From Legionellaceae bacterium UBA6148 (GTDB taxonomy: Bacteria; Pseudomonadota; Gammaproteobacteria; Legionellales; Legionellaceae), in NCBI GenBank assembly GCA_002423125.1, contig DIUW01000005.1, positions 1 through 44,318 of the forward strand: a stretch of 44,318 bases of DNA, read 5' to 3'. Shown here piece after piece: positions 16,625 through 25,031 of the stretch. Both the position numbers and the translations under genes were made by a program. The notes beneath the pieces were generated by a model. That model made no database searches, had not been told where the DNA came from, and was given only the letters and a program-made list of their open reading frames with translations. The stretch's first letter is position 1, and every line of letters starts with the position of its first letter.

Positions 16625-17157
16625 CGAGTCGCCTCATAAGTCAGCTCAACACGTCGGTTTTGACGATGGTCTGCTTCATTGTGGCCAAAATATACGGGGC
16701 GCTCTTTTCCGTAGCTGACAACACGGATTTGTCGTGGATTGACACCCGCCATACGCATGACTTCAGCAACGGTATTCGCTCGACGTTCACCTAATGCAAC
16801 GTTGTATTCACGGCTTCCACGTTCATCGGTATGACCGGCAAGTAGAATTCGCGCGCTAGGATGAGAGATTAAATATTCCGCTTGCGCATTGGCTGACGGG
16901 AGGTATTTATGTTCTAGGTTACTGGCATCATAAGAAAAAAGATAAATTTGGTTGTGTGGTGCTTGAGTGGTGTAAGACTCGCCTGTTTCTTGGCCGGCAA
17001 AACCACCTGATTGACCTAGGCCGTTTGCTTGCATCTCACCACCTTCTTCAACACTACCCATTGCGTTATTGGGGGCGTGTTTATGGCAAGCAACGAGCAT
17101 TATCATGCTGGCCGCGATGATTCCTTTTTTTAAAAATGAACGAGCACTCATGGTCAA
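16621..17157 (-). CDS. pal: peptidoglycan-associated lipoprotein Pal
   Basis: The 178-aa lipoprotein has an LVAC lipobox (C24), a Gly/Gln-rich linker, and an OmpA-like peptidoglycan-binding domain with the signature LAGHTDERGSREYNVALGERRA and the final NRRVELTYE. It anchors the outer membrane to peptidoglycan as part of the Tol-Pal system. A good ribosome site (AAGGAG) precedes the ATG. The usual upstream partner tolB is absent; fumC occupies that side, so tolQRAB must lie elsewhere. Confidence 0.95.
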   Translation of the reverse strand: MTMSARSFLKKGIIAASMIMLVACHKHAPNNAMGSVEEGGEMQANGLGQSGGFAGQETGESYTTQAPHNQIYLFSYDASNLEHKYLPSANAQAEYLISHPSARILLAGHTDERGSREYNVALGERRANTVAEVMRMAGVNPRQIRVVSYGKERPVYFGHNEADHRQNRRVELTYEATR

Positions 17158-17260
17158 TCTCCTTAGTATTATTTTTTGTGAGTCTTTTGAATGACTTAAA
17201 ACGATTAAGTGTAAGATGAGCCATTATACAGTTTTTTTTATAAATCGCTATCTTCTTCGC

Positions 17261-17310
17261 CTTTCGTGCCCGATCAGTTCAAAGTCCGGGCAGAGGCACG
17301 GTCACGAAAG
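17261..17310. repeat. nested inverted repeats between fumC and pal
   Basis: CTTTCGTG (17261-17268) pairs with CACGAAAG (17303-17310). Inside, GCCCG (17268-17272) pairs with CGGGC (17287-17291), and GTGCC (17266-17270) can alternatively pair with GGCAC (17295-17299). The structure lies 40-90 bases after the fumC stop and upstream of pal. There is no clean T-tract at the 17261 side on the minus strand, so a terminator call is uncertain; a structured 3' end or regulatory hairpin is possible. Confidence 0.5.
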
Positions 17311-17349
17311 TTGAGAATGGCGTTATTTACGAGATTGGTTTTACCACCA

Positions 17350-18732
17350 TTAAATCATTTCCTCCGGTCTTACATAGGCTGTAAATTCCTCAGCAGTGAG
17401 GAAGCCTAATTTTATCGCTGCTTCTTGCAGCGAGCTGTGATCCTTGTGCGCAGTCTTGGCGATTTTTGATGCTTTATCATACCCAATATGTTTGTTGAGT
17501 GCCGTGACCAACATTAAAGAGTTATGTAGGTAATCATCAATGACTTTACGATTGGCTTGTAAACCTTCAACACAAAACGTTAAGAAAGAATGGCAAGTAT
17601 CTGCAAGTAAGTTCATTGAATGCAGTAGATTAAAAATAATAACCGGTTTGAAAACGTTTAATTCGAAGTTGCCTTGGCTGGCCGCTATGGCAATGGTTGT
17701 GTCATTCCCAAGAACTTGTGCACAGACCATCGTCATGGCTTCGCATTGCGTTGGGTTGACCTTGCCGGGCATTATGGATGAACCAGGCTCATTTTCGGGT
17801 AAAATTAATTCGCCAATCCCGCATCGTGGGCCTGAACCGAGCCAACGAACGTCATTTGCAATTTTCATTAGAGCACACGCCAATGTTTTTAACGTGCTGT
17901 GGGCCATCACGAGGGCTTCGTGAGAAGCGAGAGCCGCAAATTTATTGGGTGCGGTCACAAAAGGTAATTGAGTGATATCTGCAACGTGTGCAGCGACCTT
18001 TACTGCAAAATGGGGTGGTGAATTTAAACCCGTTCCAACCGCGGTTCCTCCGAGTGCTAATTCATATAATTCTGGCAACACGCCATTCATTCGAGCAATA
18101 CAAGCATCCAGCTGTGCAACATAGCCTGAAAACTCTTGTCCAAGCGTTAAGGGCACGGCATCTTGTAAGTGTGTTCGTCCAATTTTGATGATGGTGTCAA
18201 ATTCTTTTTTCTTTGTTTGCAGGCCATCACGTAATGCGACAACGGATGGTATTAATGTGTTGTGAAATGCGATTGCTGCTGCAATGTGCATTGCAGTTGG
18301 AAATGTGTCGTTGGAGGATTGTGACATGTTGACATCATCATTAGGATGAATCGGTGTTTTGCTTCCCATCACGCCGCCAGCTAGCTCAATGGCTCGGTTT
18401 GATATGACTTCATTGGCATTCATATTGCTTTGTGTACCGCTCCCAGTTTGCCATACATGCAATGGGAAATGAGCATCTAAATCGCCTCGGCTAACTTCCT
18501 CGGCGACTTGAACAATCAGCTTTGCTTTGTCTTCTGTGAGCTCTCCCAATTCTAAGTTGGTCAGTGCAGCGGCTTTTTTTAATATACCAAATGCATGCGT
18601 AACTTCACGAGGCATGATATCTCTGCCAATGTTAAAATGATGTAGTGATCGTTCAGTTTGTGCGCCCCAATATTTATCGGCGGGAACGGCTATTTCACCC
18701 ATGCTGTCGGTTTCTATTCGTGTCGTATTCAT
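17350..18732 (-). CDS. fumC: class II fumarate hydratase
   Basis: Starting at ATG 18732 (MNTTRIETDSMGEIAVPADKYWGAQT) gives a 460-aa enzyme, close to E. coli FumC. The frame is open 73 codons further upstream, but that extension crosses the palindrome and overlaps rsmE, so it is not likely translated. Signature blocks are TGSGTQSNMN (about 99-108) and GSSIMPGKVNPTQ (about 317-329). It interconverts fumarate and malate in the citric acid cycle; class II enzymes have no iron-sulfur cluster and resist oxidation. It is divergent from rsmE across a striking palindrome. Confidence 0.96.
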   Translation of the reverse strand: MNTTRIETDSMGEIAVPADKYWGAQTERSLHHFNIGRDIMPREVTHAFGILKKAAALTNLELGELTEDKAKLIVQVAEEVSRGDLDAHFPLHVWQTGSGTQSNMNANEVISNRAIELAGGVMGSKTPIHPNDDVNMSQSSNDTFPTAMHIAAAIAFHNTLIPSVVALRDGLQTKKKEFDTIIKIGRTHLQDAVPLTLGQEFSGYVAQLDACIARMNGVLPELYELALGGTAVGTGLNSPPHFAVKVAAHVADITQLPFVTAPNKFAALASHEALVMAHSTLKTLACALMKIANDVRWLGSGPRCGIGELILPENEPGSSIMPGKVNPTQCEAMTMVCAQVLGNDTTIAIAASQGNFELNVFKPVIIFNLLHSMNLLADTCHSFLTFCVEGLQANRKVIDDYLHNSLMLVTALNKHIGYDKASKIAKTAHKDHSSLQEAAIKLGFLTAEEFTAYVRPEEMI

Positions 18733-18773
18733 GTTAAATTCTCTTTTGTTAGATGCAAGCTTGTTGGGTATAG

Positions 18774-18801
18774 ATGATATACTTCGCGCGAAGTATATCA
18801 T
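18774..18801. promoter_or_regulatory. perfect 28-bp palindrome between fumC and rsmE
   Basis: Bases 18774-18801 are identical to their own reverse complement over all 28 positions; the half-site is ATGATATACTTCGC, with the centre between 18787 and 18788. It lies 41 bases upstream of the fumC ATG and 32 bases upstream of the rsmE GTG, exactly in the divergent promoter region. A spacer-free palindrome of this length without a T-tract fits a dimeric or tetrameric repressor operator better than a terminator. No cognate regulator gene is adjacent. Confidence 0.7.
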
Positions 18802-18833
18802 AAGATAAACGAAAATAGACAAGAGGAAAGCGG

Positions 18834-19562
18834 GTGAGAGCCATACGTATTTTTCAAGCAGGGCCTCTCGAACAAGGCCAAGTTCTTGAGTTGTCTGCAG
18901 AGGCAGGGCAGCATGTTGGCGTTGTTTTACGCATGCAAGTGGGAGAATCATTAACGTTATTTTGTGGGGATAATCGTGAATTTAAAGCGATCATTGCCGA
19001 CGTCCGCAAAAAAAAGATCCTGGTGAATATTACTGCAGTTGAGTTTGTTGATCGTGAATCATCTTTGGATATTCACCTCGCCCAAGCGATTTCAAAAGGT
19101 GACCGCATGGAGTGGGTGGTTCAAAAGGCGGTTGAACTGGGGGTTAAAAGCATTACACCCTTGATAACGGCGCATTGCGCAGTGCGTTTAGATAAAGACC
19201 GATTGGCGAAAAAACAACAACAGTGGCAGGCTATTGCTGTTGCAGCGTGTGAGCAATCCGGTCGAAATTACGTTCCGATGATTTTTCCAACATGTCAGTT
19301 TGAGACGTATGTCCAACAAAGCAACGCCGCAATAAAGTTAATATTGCACCCAACTGGAGCGACGTCTTGGCGAGATACGGGCTTGTCTGAAAGAGACATT
19401 GTTTTATTGATTGGGCCAGAGGGTGGATTGAGTGATGCAGAAATTCTCAGTGCTCAATCGAATCAATTCAAAGCATTAGCGCTAGGTCCGCGTGTTTTAA
19501 GGACAGAGACGGCGGCGATTGCTGCACTTAGTGTTTTGCAAGCGGTGGCTGGTGATCTATAA
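18834..19562 (+). CDS. rsmE: 16S rRNA (uracil-1498-N3)-methyltransferase RsmE
   Basis: The 242-aa SPOUT methyltransferase starts at GTG 18834, preceded by AGAGGA at 18822-18827. It has the N-terminal PUA-like domain (RAIRIFQAG...HVGVVLRMQVGESLTLFCGDNREF). The C-terminal trefoil-knot domain carries the signature LIGPEGGLSDAEI (about 194-206) and LGPRVLRTETAAIAAL (about 219-234). It methylates U1498 of 16S rRNA using SAM. It is followed by trxA on the same strand after 42 bases. Confidence 0.96.
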   Translation: MRAIRIFQAGPLEQGQVLELSAEAGQHVGVVLRMQVGESLTLFCGDNREFKAIIADVRKKKILVNITAVEFVDRESSLDIHLAQAISKGDRMEWVVQKAVELGVKSITPLITAHCAVRLDKDRLAKKQQQWQAIAVAACEQSGRNYVPMIFPTCQFETYVQQSNAAIKLILHPTGATSWRDTGLSERDIVLLIGPEGGLSDAEILSAQSNQFKALALGPRVLRTETAAIAALSVLQAVAGDL

Positions 19563-19566
19563 TGGG

Positions 19567-19590
19567 TATATTAAATTATATATTAAATTA
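19567..19590 (+). repeat. 12-bp tandem duplication upstream of trxA
   Basis: TATATTAAATTA occurs twice in direct succession (19567-19578, 19579-19590), immediately after the rsmE stop and 14 bases before the trxA ATG. It produces a very AT-rich leader. It may serve as a promoter or unwinding element, or simply be slippage. Confidence 0.85.
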
Positions 19591-19604
19591 ACTGAGGATT
19601 ATTT

Positions 19605-19931
19605 ATGAGTGAACACATTAAATCCGTTACTGACGGAAGTTTTGAGCAAGACGTTTTACAATCCAGCAAACCTGTTTTAGTTGATTTCTGGGCTGAGTGG
19701 TGTGGTCCATGCCGTGCATTGACCCCTATTCTAGAGGATGTTGCTGCTTCGAACGGTGACAAGGTGACATTTGCTAAGATCAATATTGATGAGAATCCAC
19801 TAACCCCATCAAAATATGGAGTAATGAGTATTCCTACGTTGATTCTATATAAAAATGGCCAGGTAGCTGCGACGAAGATGGGTTTGTTATCCAAGTCAGA
19901 GCTGAATGCTTTTGTGGATAGTAATAGTTAA
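19605..19931 (+). CDS. trxA: thioredoxin
   Basis: The 108-aa protein is a full-length thioredoxin: VDFWAEWCGPCR with active-site C33 and C36, an INIDENP strand, and the cis-proline loop MSIPTLILYKNG. It reduces protein disulfides in the cytoplasm using thioredoxin reductase. CTGAGGA at 19592-19598 supports the start. It is 42 bases after rsmE and 27 bases before a small secreted protein. Confidence 0.95.
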   Translation: MSEHIKSVTDGSFEQDVLQSSKPVLVDFWAEWCGPCRALTPILEDVAASNGDKVTFAKINIDENPLTPSKYGVMSIPTLILYKNGQVAATKMGLLSKSELNAFVDSNS

Positions 19932-19958
19932 TCCTAAAAATAATATGGAGAGCCATCT

Positions 19959-20252
19959 ATGAAAAAAACTCTTTTCGGTGTTTTATTATCGATGGCTCCT
20001 CTTTCGGCCGTGATTGCGAATTGTGATTTAACCGAATTTCGTTGGCTGTGTGAAGTTCCTCTCCAAGCAAAGGCGTCTCATAGAACACCATCGGTGATTG
20101 ATTGCGGTGGGACGAAAGTGTTTGTCACTCGGCCGCAGTTTGAAGAGATTATGCGTTACCAGCGTGCCGGCGTCATTATGACTTTAAAGGTGAACGGCGA
20201 GTATGTAACCAGCCCCTGCGTCCCTGCAGCGTGCTCTATGCGTGATTTGTAG
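19959..20252 (+). CDS. small secreted cysteine-containing protein, function unknown
   Basis: The 97-aa product has a clear signal peptide (KKTLFGVLLSMAPLSAVIA, cleavage likely after residue 20). The mature part is about 77 residues with five cysteines (NCD, WLC, DCGG, PCVPAAC), which suggests disulfide bonds in the periplasm. GGAGAG lies upstream of the ATG. I do not recognise a family. It sits right after trxA, but thioredoxin is cytoplasmic, so a functional link is speculative. Confidence 0.75.
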   Translation: MKKTLFGVLLSMAPLSAVIANCDLTEFRWLCEVPLQAKASHRTPSVIDCGGTKVFVTRPQFEEIMRYQRAGVIMTLKVNGEYVTSPCVPAACSMRDL

Positions 20253-20259
20253 ATCCATT

Positions 20260-20317
20260 TATACCCATCGGAAAAATCGATAGACCAAATCCAGTATCTT
20301 CATTTCCGATGGGTATA
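20260..20317. terminator. 15-bp perfect inverted repeat, possible terminator
   Basis: TATACCCATCGGAAA (20260-20274) and TTTCCGATGGGTATA (20303-20317) are perfect inverted copies with a 28-base spacer. It begins 7 bases after the stop of the small secreted protein. The large loop and the lack of a T-tract make it an untypical intrinsic terminator; it could instead be a palindromic repeat or binding site. Confidence 0.5.
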
Positions 20318-20366
20318 TAATATGAGTCAAATTGTATTCAATATAAAACAGGTAACAGGCGAGTCT

Positions 20367-20681
20367 CTACGCGCTTTTGTGTGAGTCCAATCCATTGGGT
20401 GTAACTGATAGGTGAAAACCCAACGTATGTAGAATCTCATTTGTGTTTCTTAAGTAGGGATTTCCTGTGCTTGAAATGCTTTTATAAAGGCTATTTCTGC
20501 CTTTGGAGGTTTTTTGAGAGAGCTTGGTTATACCCCCCTGCGCCTCAACAACATTACGCAATGCTTCTAAGAAACCATCAATATCGCCATCATCAAGAGC
20601 AGCATTCAGATATCCGGCAGCCTCAGATGGTTCCTTTAAAGGTTCGATTAAGTCATTATGATAATCAATGCTTTTAGCCAT
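20367..20681 (-). CDS. HI1420-type addiction module antidote, apparently orphan
   Basis: This 104-aa protein matches the HI1420/TIGR02684 antidote pattern: an N-terminal ...DLIEPLKEPSEAAGYLNAALDDGD block, then ALRNVVEAQGGITKLSQKTSKGRNSLYKSIS (helix-turn-helix) and GNPYLRNTNEILHTLGFHLSV. Such proteins pair with an upstream HI1419/RelE-like toxin. Here the upstream neighbour on the same strand is the RND pump gene, 27 bases away, and no toxin frame exists, so it is an orphan. It may now act as a stand-alone repressor or protect against an incoming toxin. Confidence 0.8.
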   Translation of the reverse strand: MAKSIDYHNDLIEPLKEPSEAAGYLNAALDDGDIDGFLEALRNVVEAQGGITKLSQKTSKGRNSLYKSISSTGNPYLRNTNEILHTLGFHLSVTPNGLDSHKSA

Positions 20682-20708
20682 GATAGCCTCTTTTTTTAAT
20701 CACTTTCG

Positions 20709-23700
20709 TTAAACGGATTTTCGTCGTTCTTGCCAGCCTTGAAGTAGCACATAAAATACAGGAACGAATACTACGGCGAGACACGTTGAGGCGAGCATTC
20801 CACTGCATACCGCAATACCAATGGATTTTCGTGCGCTTGCACCAGCCCCAGAGGCAAAGACTAGGGGCATCACGCCCAAAATAAATGCGAATGACGTCAT
20901 GATGATGGGGCGGAAACGAGTTTTTGCGCCTAGTACGGCGGCTTCTATTATTGATTTTTTGTGAATTTCTCGCTGCTCTCGCGCTACTTCAACGATTAAA
21001 ATTGCATTTTTAGCCGATAAGGCAATTAACAGTAATATCCCTATCTGCGTATAAATATTATTCGCTAATCCGAGTAATAATAAAACGGAGACTGTACCGA
21101 CCAATGCGAGTGGAACGCTAAAAAGAACGGCGGCGGGTGTTACCCAGTTTTCATATTGCCCAGCTAGAATTAAATACACCAAAATCAACGATAAAAGAAA
21201 AATATAGTAGCTTAAATTGCCAGCCACTTGTTGTTGATAAGATGTACTGGTCCATTCATAAGACATTCCTGATGGCAATTGTTGTTTGGCGAGTGTCTCG
21301 AGGGATTGCATTGCTTGTCCCGAGCTATAACCTTTCCCTGCCATGCCGTAAATATTACTTGAGGGGTATAAATTATAAAGAGAGATGATCGCAGGTCCTA
21401 CCATCGGATTAATATCAGTAAGAGTCCCGAGTGGCACCATCTCGTTTGATTTATTTTTGACATAATAATTACGGACGTCATCGATGGTCATACGTGACGA
21501 GGCGTCTGCTTGCACATAGACTTGAAATACTTGGCCGAATTTTGAAAAAAGATTGACGTAAGATGACCCGAGATAAGTTTGTAATGTATTGAGCGCATCA
21601 TCTACAGAAACACCTAATGATTTTGCTTTGATTCGATTGATCGGCGCCATGACTTGAGGGACTTCAGAGCGAAACGAAGTCATGAGTCTTTGTAGCTCGG
21701 GTTGTTGAGTCCCATAGTGAATCAACTGATCGGTAGCGGCCTGTAGTTTTCGATAATCAAATGAACCATCTTTCAATTCAAGTTGCATTTGAAGACCACC
21801 CGATAATCCTAACCCTTGAATAGGTGGAGGCACCACGACCATTACTTTGGCGTCTAATGTATTCGTCGCCATTTGGTTGAATTGAGTATAAAGCGAAAGG
21901 AGATCTTCTGATTTTCCTCGTAAACTCCAATCTTTAAATACAATGTACAGTACACCGGCGTTTGAGAGGCTGGCATTATTATCTAAAATGGAAATACCAT
22001 CAATTGCGATGACGTCCCGAACCCCACTAACAGTCGCGACTTGCTTTCTTAGATTCTCCAAAACAGCTTCGGTGCGACCTAAGGATGCACCATCGGGTAA
22101 TTGGACGTTCATCATTAAATAACCCTGATCTTCAATGGGAATAAAATCAGTAGGAATACGGCTGAGGCCAATAATGGCAGCGACAATCAAGGCGGCGCCT
22201 ACCAAGCAAAAAAAGCCACTACGATGCACTAGCTTATCAATAAGGCCGAGATATTTTTTTTCTACCGGCTCATACATTTTATCGAAAGCACGAAAAACCA
22301 TGTTTTTCTGTTTGTTGGGATCATTGGGTTTGAGCCATAAAGCACATTGAGTTGGTTTTAGCGTCATTGCATTGACCGCACTAATGAAAGCAGTCGCCGC
22401 AATAACCATTGCAAATTGAGCATACATCGATCCAGTCAGTCCCGGCATAAATCCTGCGGGCACAAAGACCGCCATAAGCACTAAAGTGATGCCTAAAATG
22501 GGGCCCAATAATTCGGACATTGCCGTTATTGCCGAGAGCTTTGGAGGGGTGCCTTTTTCAATGTGCTGAGTGACCCCTTCAACGATCACAATCGCGTCAT
22601 CCACCACAATCCCAATCGCGAGCACTAAGGCAAATAAGGTGAGTAAATTAATGGAGTAACCGATCATGAGCATCGCAAAAAAAGCACCGATAATGGTTAC
22701 TGGCACGGTGGTTGCTGGCACAAGTGTTGCACGGGCATTTTGTAAGAATAAAAGAATAACGATTAAAACGAGAATGCCGGCTTCAAATAGCGTTTTATAC
22801 ACTTCATCGACCGATGCTTTTACAAACATGGTTGTATCAAAAGGAATCGAGTATTTCAGTCCGGGAGGAAATTTCTGAGACATTTTTTCTACCATCTCAC
22901 GGACTGATTTTGCAACGGTTAATGCATTCGCCCCTGGAAGTTGGTAAATACCAATCGCGGCGGCCGGTTTGCCATTCAATTGAGTGAACTGGCTATAGCT
23001 TGATGATCCCAGTTCAACTCGACCCACATCACGAATGCGTACGATTCTTGAGCTCGTACTCATGTTGGCTGATTGATTGGATTGTGTTGCCTCGGTTTTT
23101 ATAATGATATCAGCAAACTCGTTTGGGTCGATGAGTTGTCCTGGTACGTTTACGGTGAGTTGATAGGCGGGTTGGCCCGCTGAGGGTGGAGCGGCGAGCT
23201 GCCCTGCAGCAACTTCTTTATTTTGACTACTGATGGCATTCATGACATCACTTGGATTTAAGTGATAGGCGAGCATTTTTTGTGGATTAAGCCAGATGCG
23301 CATCGCATAAGTCCCCGATCCAAAAACAGTCACATTCCCCACGCCAGGCAGACGCTCCAATTCATTTTCCATATTAATGGCAGCATAATTATTCAGGAAT
23401 AATCCATCGTACTCGTTATTTTCAGCTGTTAATGTGATGAATTGTAAAACCGCCGTGGATTTTTGCTGCACCAGCACTCCTTGTTGCTGGACTGACGTTG
23501 GTAATTGCGCCAATGCTGCCTGTACTCGATTTTGTACTAACATTTGTGCAAAATTGAGGTCGGTTCCAATCTGAAAGGTGACAATCAACGTATATGTACC
23601 GTTACTCGCACTGGTGGATTGCATATAAAGCATTTTTTCCACGCCATTGACCTGTTGCTCAATGGGAAGCGCGACCGTTTTGATGAGCGTTGAGGCGTCT

Positions 23701-23858
23701 GCGCCAGGGTACGTTGTTGAAACTTGGATGGTTGGCGGCACGATCGATGGATATTGGCTTACGGGCAAAATACCAATGGCAATTAATCCAAGAAAAACCA
23801 GGAAGAGCGCGATGACGTTTGCCAATACGGGACGTTCAATAAAAAATTTAGAAATCAT
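20709..23858 (-). CDS. RND (HAE1/AcrB-like) multidrug efflux pump
   Basis: The 1049-aa protein has full RND architecture: 12 membrane helices and two large periplasmic loops. Marks include the N-terminal FFIERPVLANVIA, the helix-4 proton-relay aspartates in GIVVDDAIVIVEGV (about residue 415), LKPTQCALWLKP, and the C-terminal ...GARKSIGIAV / VFVPVFYVLL. It exports hydrophobic drugs or metabolites from the inner membrane and periplasm using proton motive force. Its ATG shares a base with the adaptor stop, so the two are coupled. It is the third gene of the efflux operon; the substrate cannot be predicted. Confidence 0.95.
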   Translation of the reverse strand: MISKFFIERPVLANVIALFLVFLGLIAIGILPVSQYPSIVPPTIQVSTTYPGADASTLIKTVALPIEQQVNGVEKMLYMQSTSASNGTYTLIVTFQIGTDLNFAQMLVQNRVQAALAQLPTSVQQQGVLVQQKSTAVLQFITLTAENNEYDGLFLNNYAAINMENELERLPGVGNVTVFGSGTYAMRIWLNPQKMLAYHLNPSDVMNAISSQNKEVAAGQLAAPPSAGQPAYQLTVNVPGQLIDPNEFADIIIKTEATQSNQSANMSTSSRIVRIRDVGRVELGSSSYSQFTQLNGKPAAAIGIYQLPGANALTVAKSVREMVEKMSQKFPPGLKYSIPFDTTMFVKASVDEVYKTLFEAGILVLIVILLFLQNARATLVPATTVPVTIIGAFFAMLMIGYSINLLTLFALVLAIGIVVDDAIVIVEGVTQHIEKGTPPKLSAITAMSELLGPILGITLVLMAVFVPAGFMPGLTGSMYAQFAMVIAATAFISAVNAMTLKPTQCALWLKPNDPNKQKNMVFRAFDKMYEPVEKKYLGLIDKLVHRSGFFCLVGAALIVAAIIGLSRIPTDFIPIEDQGYLMMNVQLPDGASLGRTEAVLENLRKQVATVSGVRDVIAIDGISILDNNASLSNAGVLYIVFKDWSLRGKSEDLLSLYTQFNQMATNTLDAKVMVVVPPPIQGLGLSGGLQMQLELKDGSFDYRKLQAATDQLIHYGTQQPELQRLMTSFRSEVPQVMAPINRIKAKSLGVSVDDALNTLQTYLGSSYVNLFSKFGQVFQVYVQADASSRMTIDDVRNYYVKNKSNEMVPLGTLTDINPMVGPAIISLYNLYPSSNIYGMAGKGYSSGQAMQSLETLAKQQLPSGMSYEWTSTSYQQQVAGNLSYYIFLLSLILVYLILAGQYENWVTPAAVLFSVPLALVGTVSVLLLLGLANNIYTQIGILLLIALSAKNAILIVEVAREQREIHKKSIIEAAVLGAKTRFRPIIMTSFAFILGVMPLVFASGAGASARKSIGIAVCSGMLASTCLAVVFVPVFYVLLQGWQERRKSV

Positions 23859-25018
23859 TACGATTTTTTCTCTTGTTGAGGATCAACGACATTGCCAGGA
23901 CTTGCATTTTGTAATCCGCTCACAATGACATTCTCTTGTGCGGTCAATCCTTTGAGGATAGCTCGTCTTCCTTGTTCTACACCACCTAAAACGACACGAT
24001 TTAATACCACTTTATTGTCCTTATCGACCGTTAATAAATAGTTGCCAATTTGATCATATAAAATTGCTGTTTCGGGCACTGTTAGCCGCGGGACGGGTTT
24101 GGTGATGGCAACACGGACTTGTACAAAGAGGCCGGGGACTAAGGCGACGTCTTTATTGGGTAACGTTGCGCGAAGCTCCAATGTTCCTGTTGACGCATTT
24201 AAACCAGTATTGATGAAATCGAGTGTTCCTACGTATTCATGATCAGGTTGATTTTGCAGGCTGACGTAAACAGGAGCAGGGGGTGTTTTTTTATAGCCAT
24301 ATCCTTCTGCTTCTGCTGCGGCGCGTAGTTTCAATAAATCAAGTTCGTTGAGATTGAAGTAAACGTAGAGGGGGGTGACTTGTTCAATGGTTGCGAGATT
24401 AGTGGCGACCCCATTGCCGACTAAATTACCCACATCGACGAGGTGGCGACCGATTCGTCCTTCAAACGGAGCACTAATATGGGTATATCCGTAATTAATT
24501 GCAGCAACGGCGGCATTTGCTTTTGTTTTATCGATTTCGGCAGCGGCTTCTTCGCTTTTAGCGGCCCATTCTTCGACACTATTGAGTGATGTTGCATTGT
24601 CTTTATACATGTGTTGTTGACGTGCATATTCAGACTTTGCGTAGGCATAATTTGCTTCTTGTACTTTTACAGAAGCTTCTGCCTCTTTGAGTTTCTCCAT
24701 ATAAGGTTCAGGCTCGATCACAAATAAAGGCTTACCTTTTTCGATATATGTCCCATCCGTAAACGAGATGACATTGAGGTATCCCTCGACACGAGCGACT
24801 AAATTCACTGAATTGAACGCGACGGTGGTTCCCGTTTGAGTGACATATTCCGCCATTTTAATCGATTTTGGTTTCGCGACAACGACAACCGGGCTTGGGA
24901 TCTTGGGGACATGATACATTGTTTTAAAACGAGCCATTAAATCCATCAAAAGAAGAATAGTGAGTATCATTCCTATGATCTTGAGTGTTTTTAGTTTTTT
25001 ATCAGCGTCCATACTCAT
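23858..25018 (-). CDS. RND efflux periplasmic adaptor (membrane fusion protein)
   Basis: The 386-aa adaptor has an uncleaved-looking N-terminal membrane anchor (about 12-27, IIGMILTILLLMDLMA). A barrel-sandwich lipoyl half (YVTQTGTTVAFNSVNLVARVEGYL), a helical hairpin (about 107-165), the second lipoyl half (TKANAAVAAINYGYTHISAPFEGRIG), and a beta-barrel/MP domain follow. Unlike AcrA/MexA it has no lipobox cysteine, so it is anchored by the helix. It bridges the pump and the outer-membrane channel. It starts 13 bases after the channel gene and overlaps the pump gene by 1 base. Confidence 0.93.
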   Translation of the reverse strand: MSMDADKKLKTLKIIGMILTILLLMDLMARFKTMYHVPKIPSPVVVVAKPKSIKMAEYVTQTGTTVAFNSVNLVARVEGYLNVISFTDGTYIEKGKPLFVIEPEPYMEKLKEAEASVKVQEANYAYAKSEYARQQHMYKDNATSLNSVEEWAAKSEEAAAEIDKTKANAAVAAINYGYTHISAPFEGRIGRHLVDVGNLVGNGVATNLATIEQVTPLYVYFNLNELDLLKLRAAAEAEGYGYKKTPPAPVYVSLQNQPDHEYVGTLDFINTGLNASTGTLELRATLPNKDVALVPGLFVQVRVAITKPVPRLTVPETAILYDQIGNYLLTVDKDNKVVLNRVVLGGVEQGRRAILKGLTAQENVIVSGLQNASPGNVVDPQQEKKS

Positions 25019-25031
25019 CTTAATTAATTCC

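Noticed and set aside
18733..18951. N-terminal 73-codon extension of fumC
   Set aside because: It crosses the palindrome and overlaps the rsmE start. The family N-terminus begins at 18732, so the extension is just open sequence.
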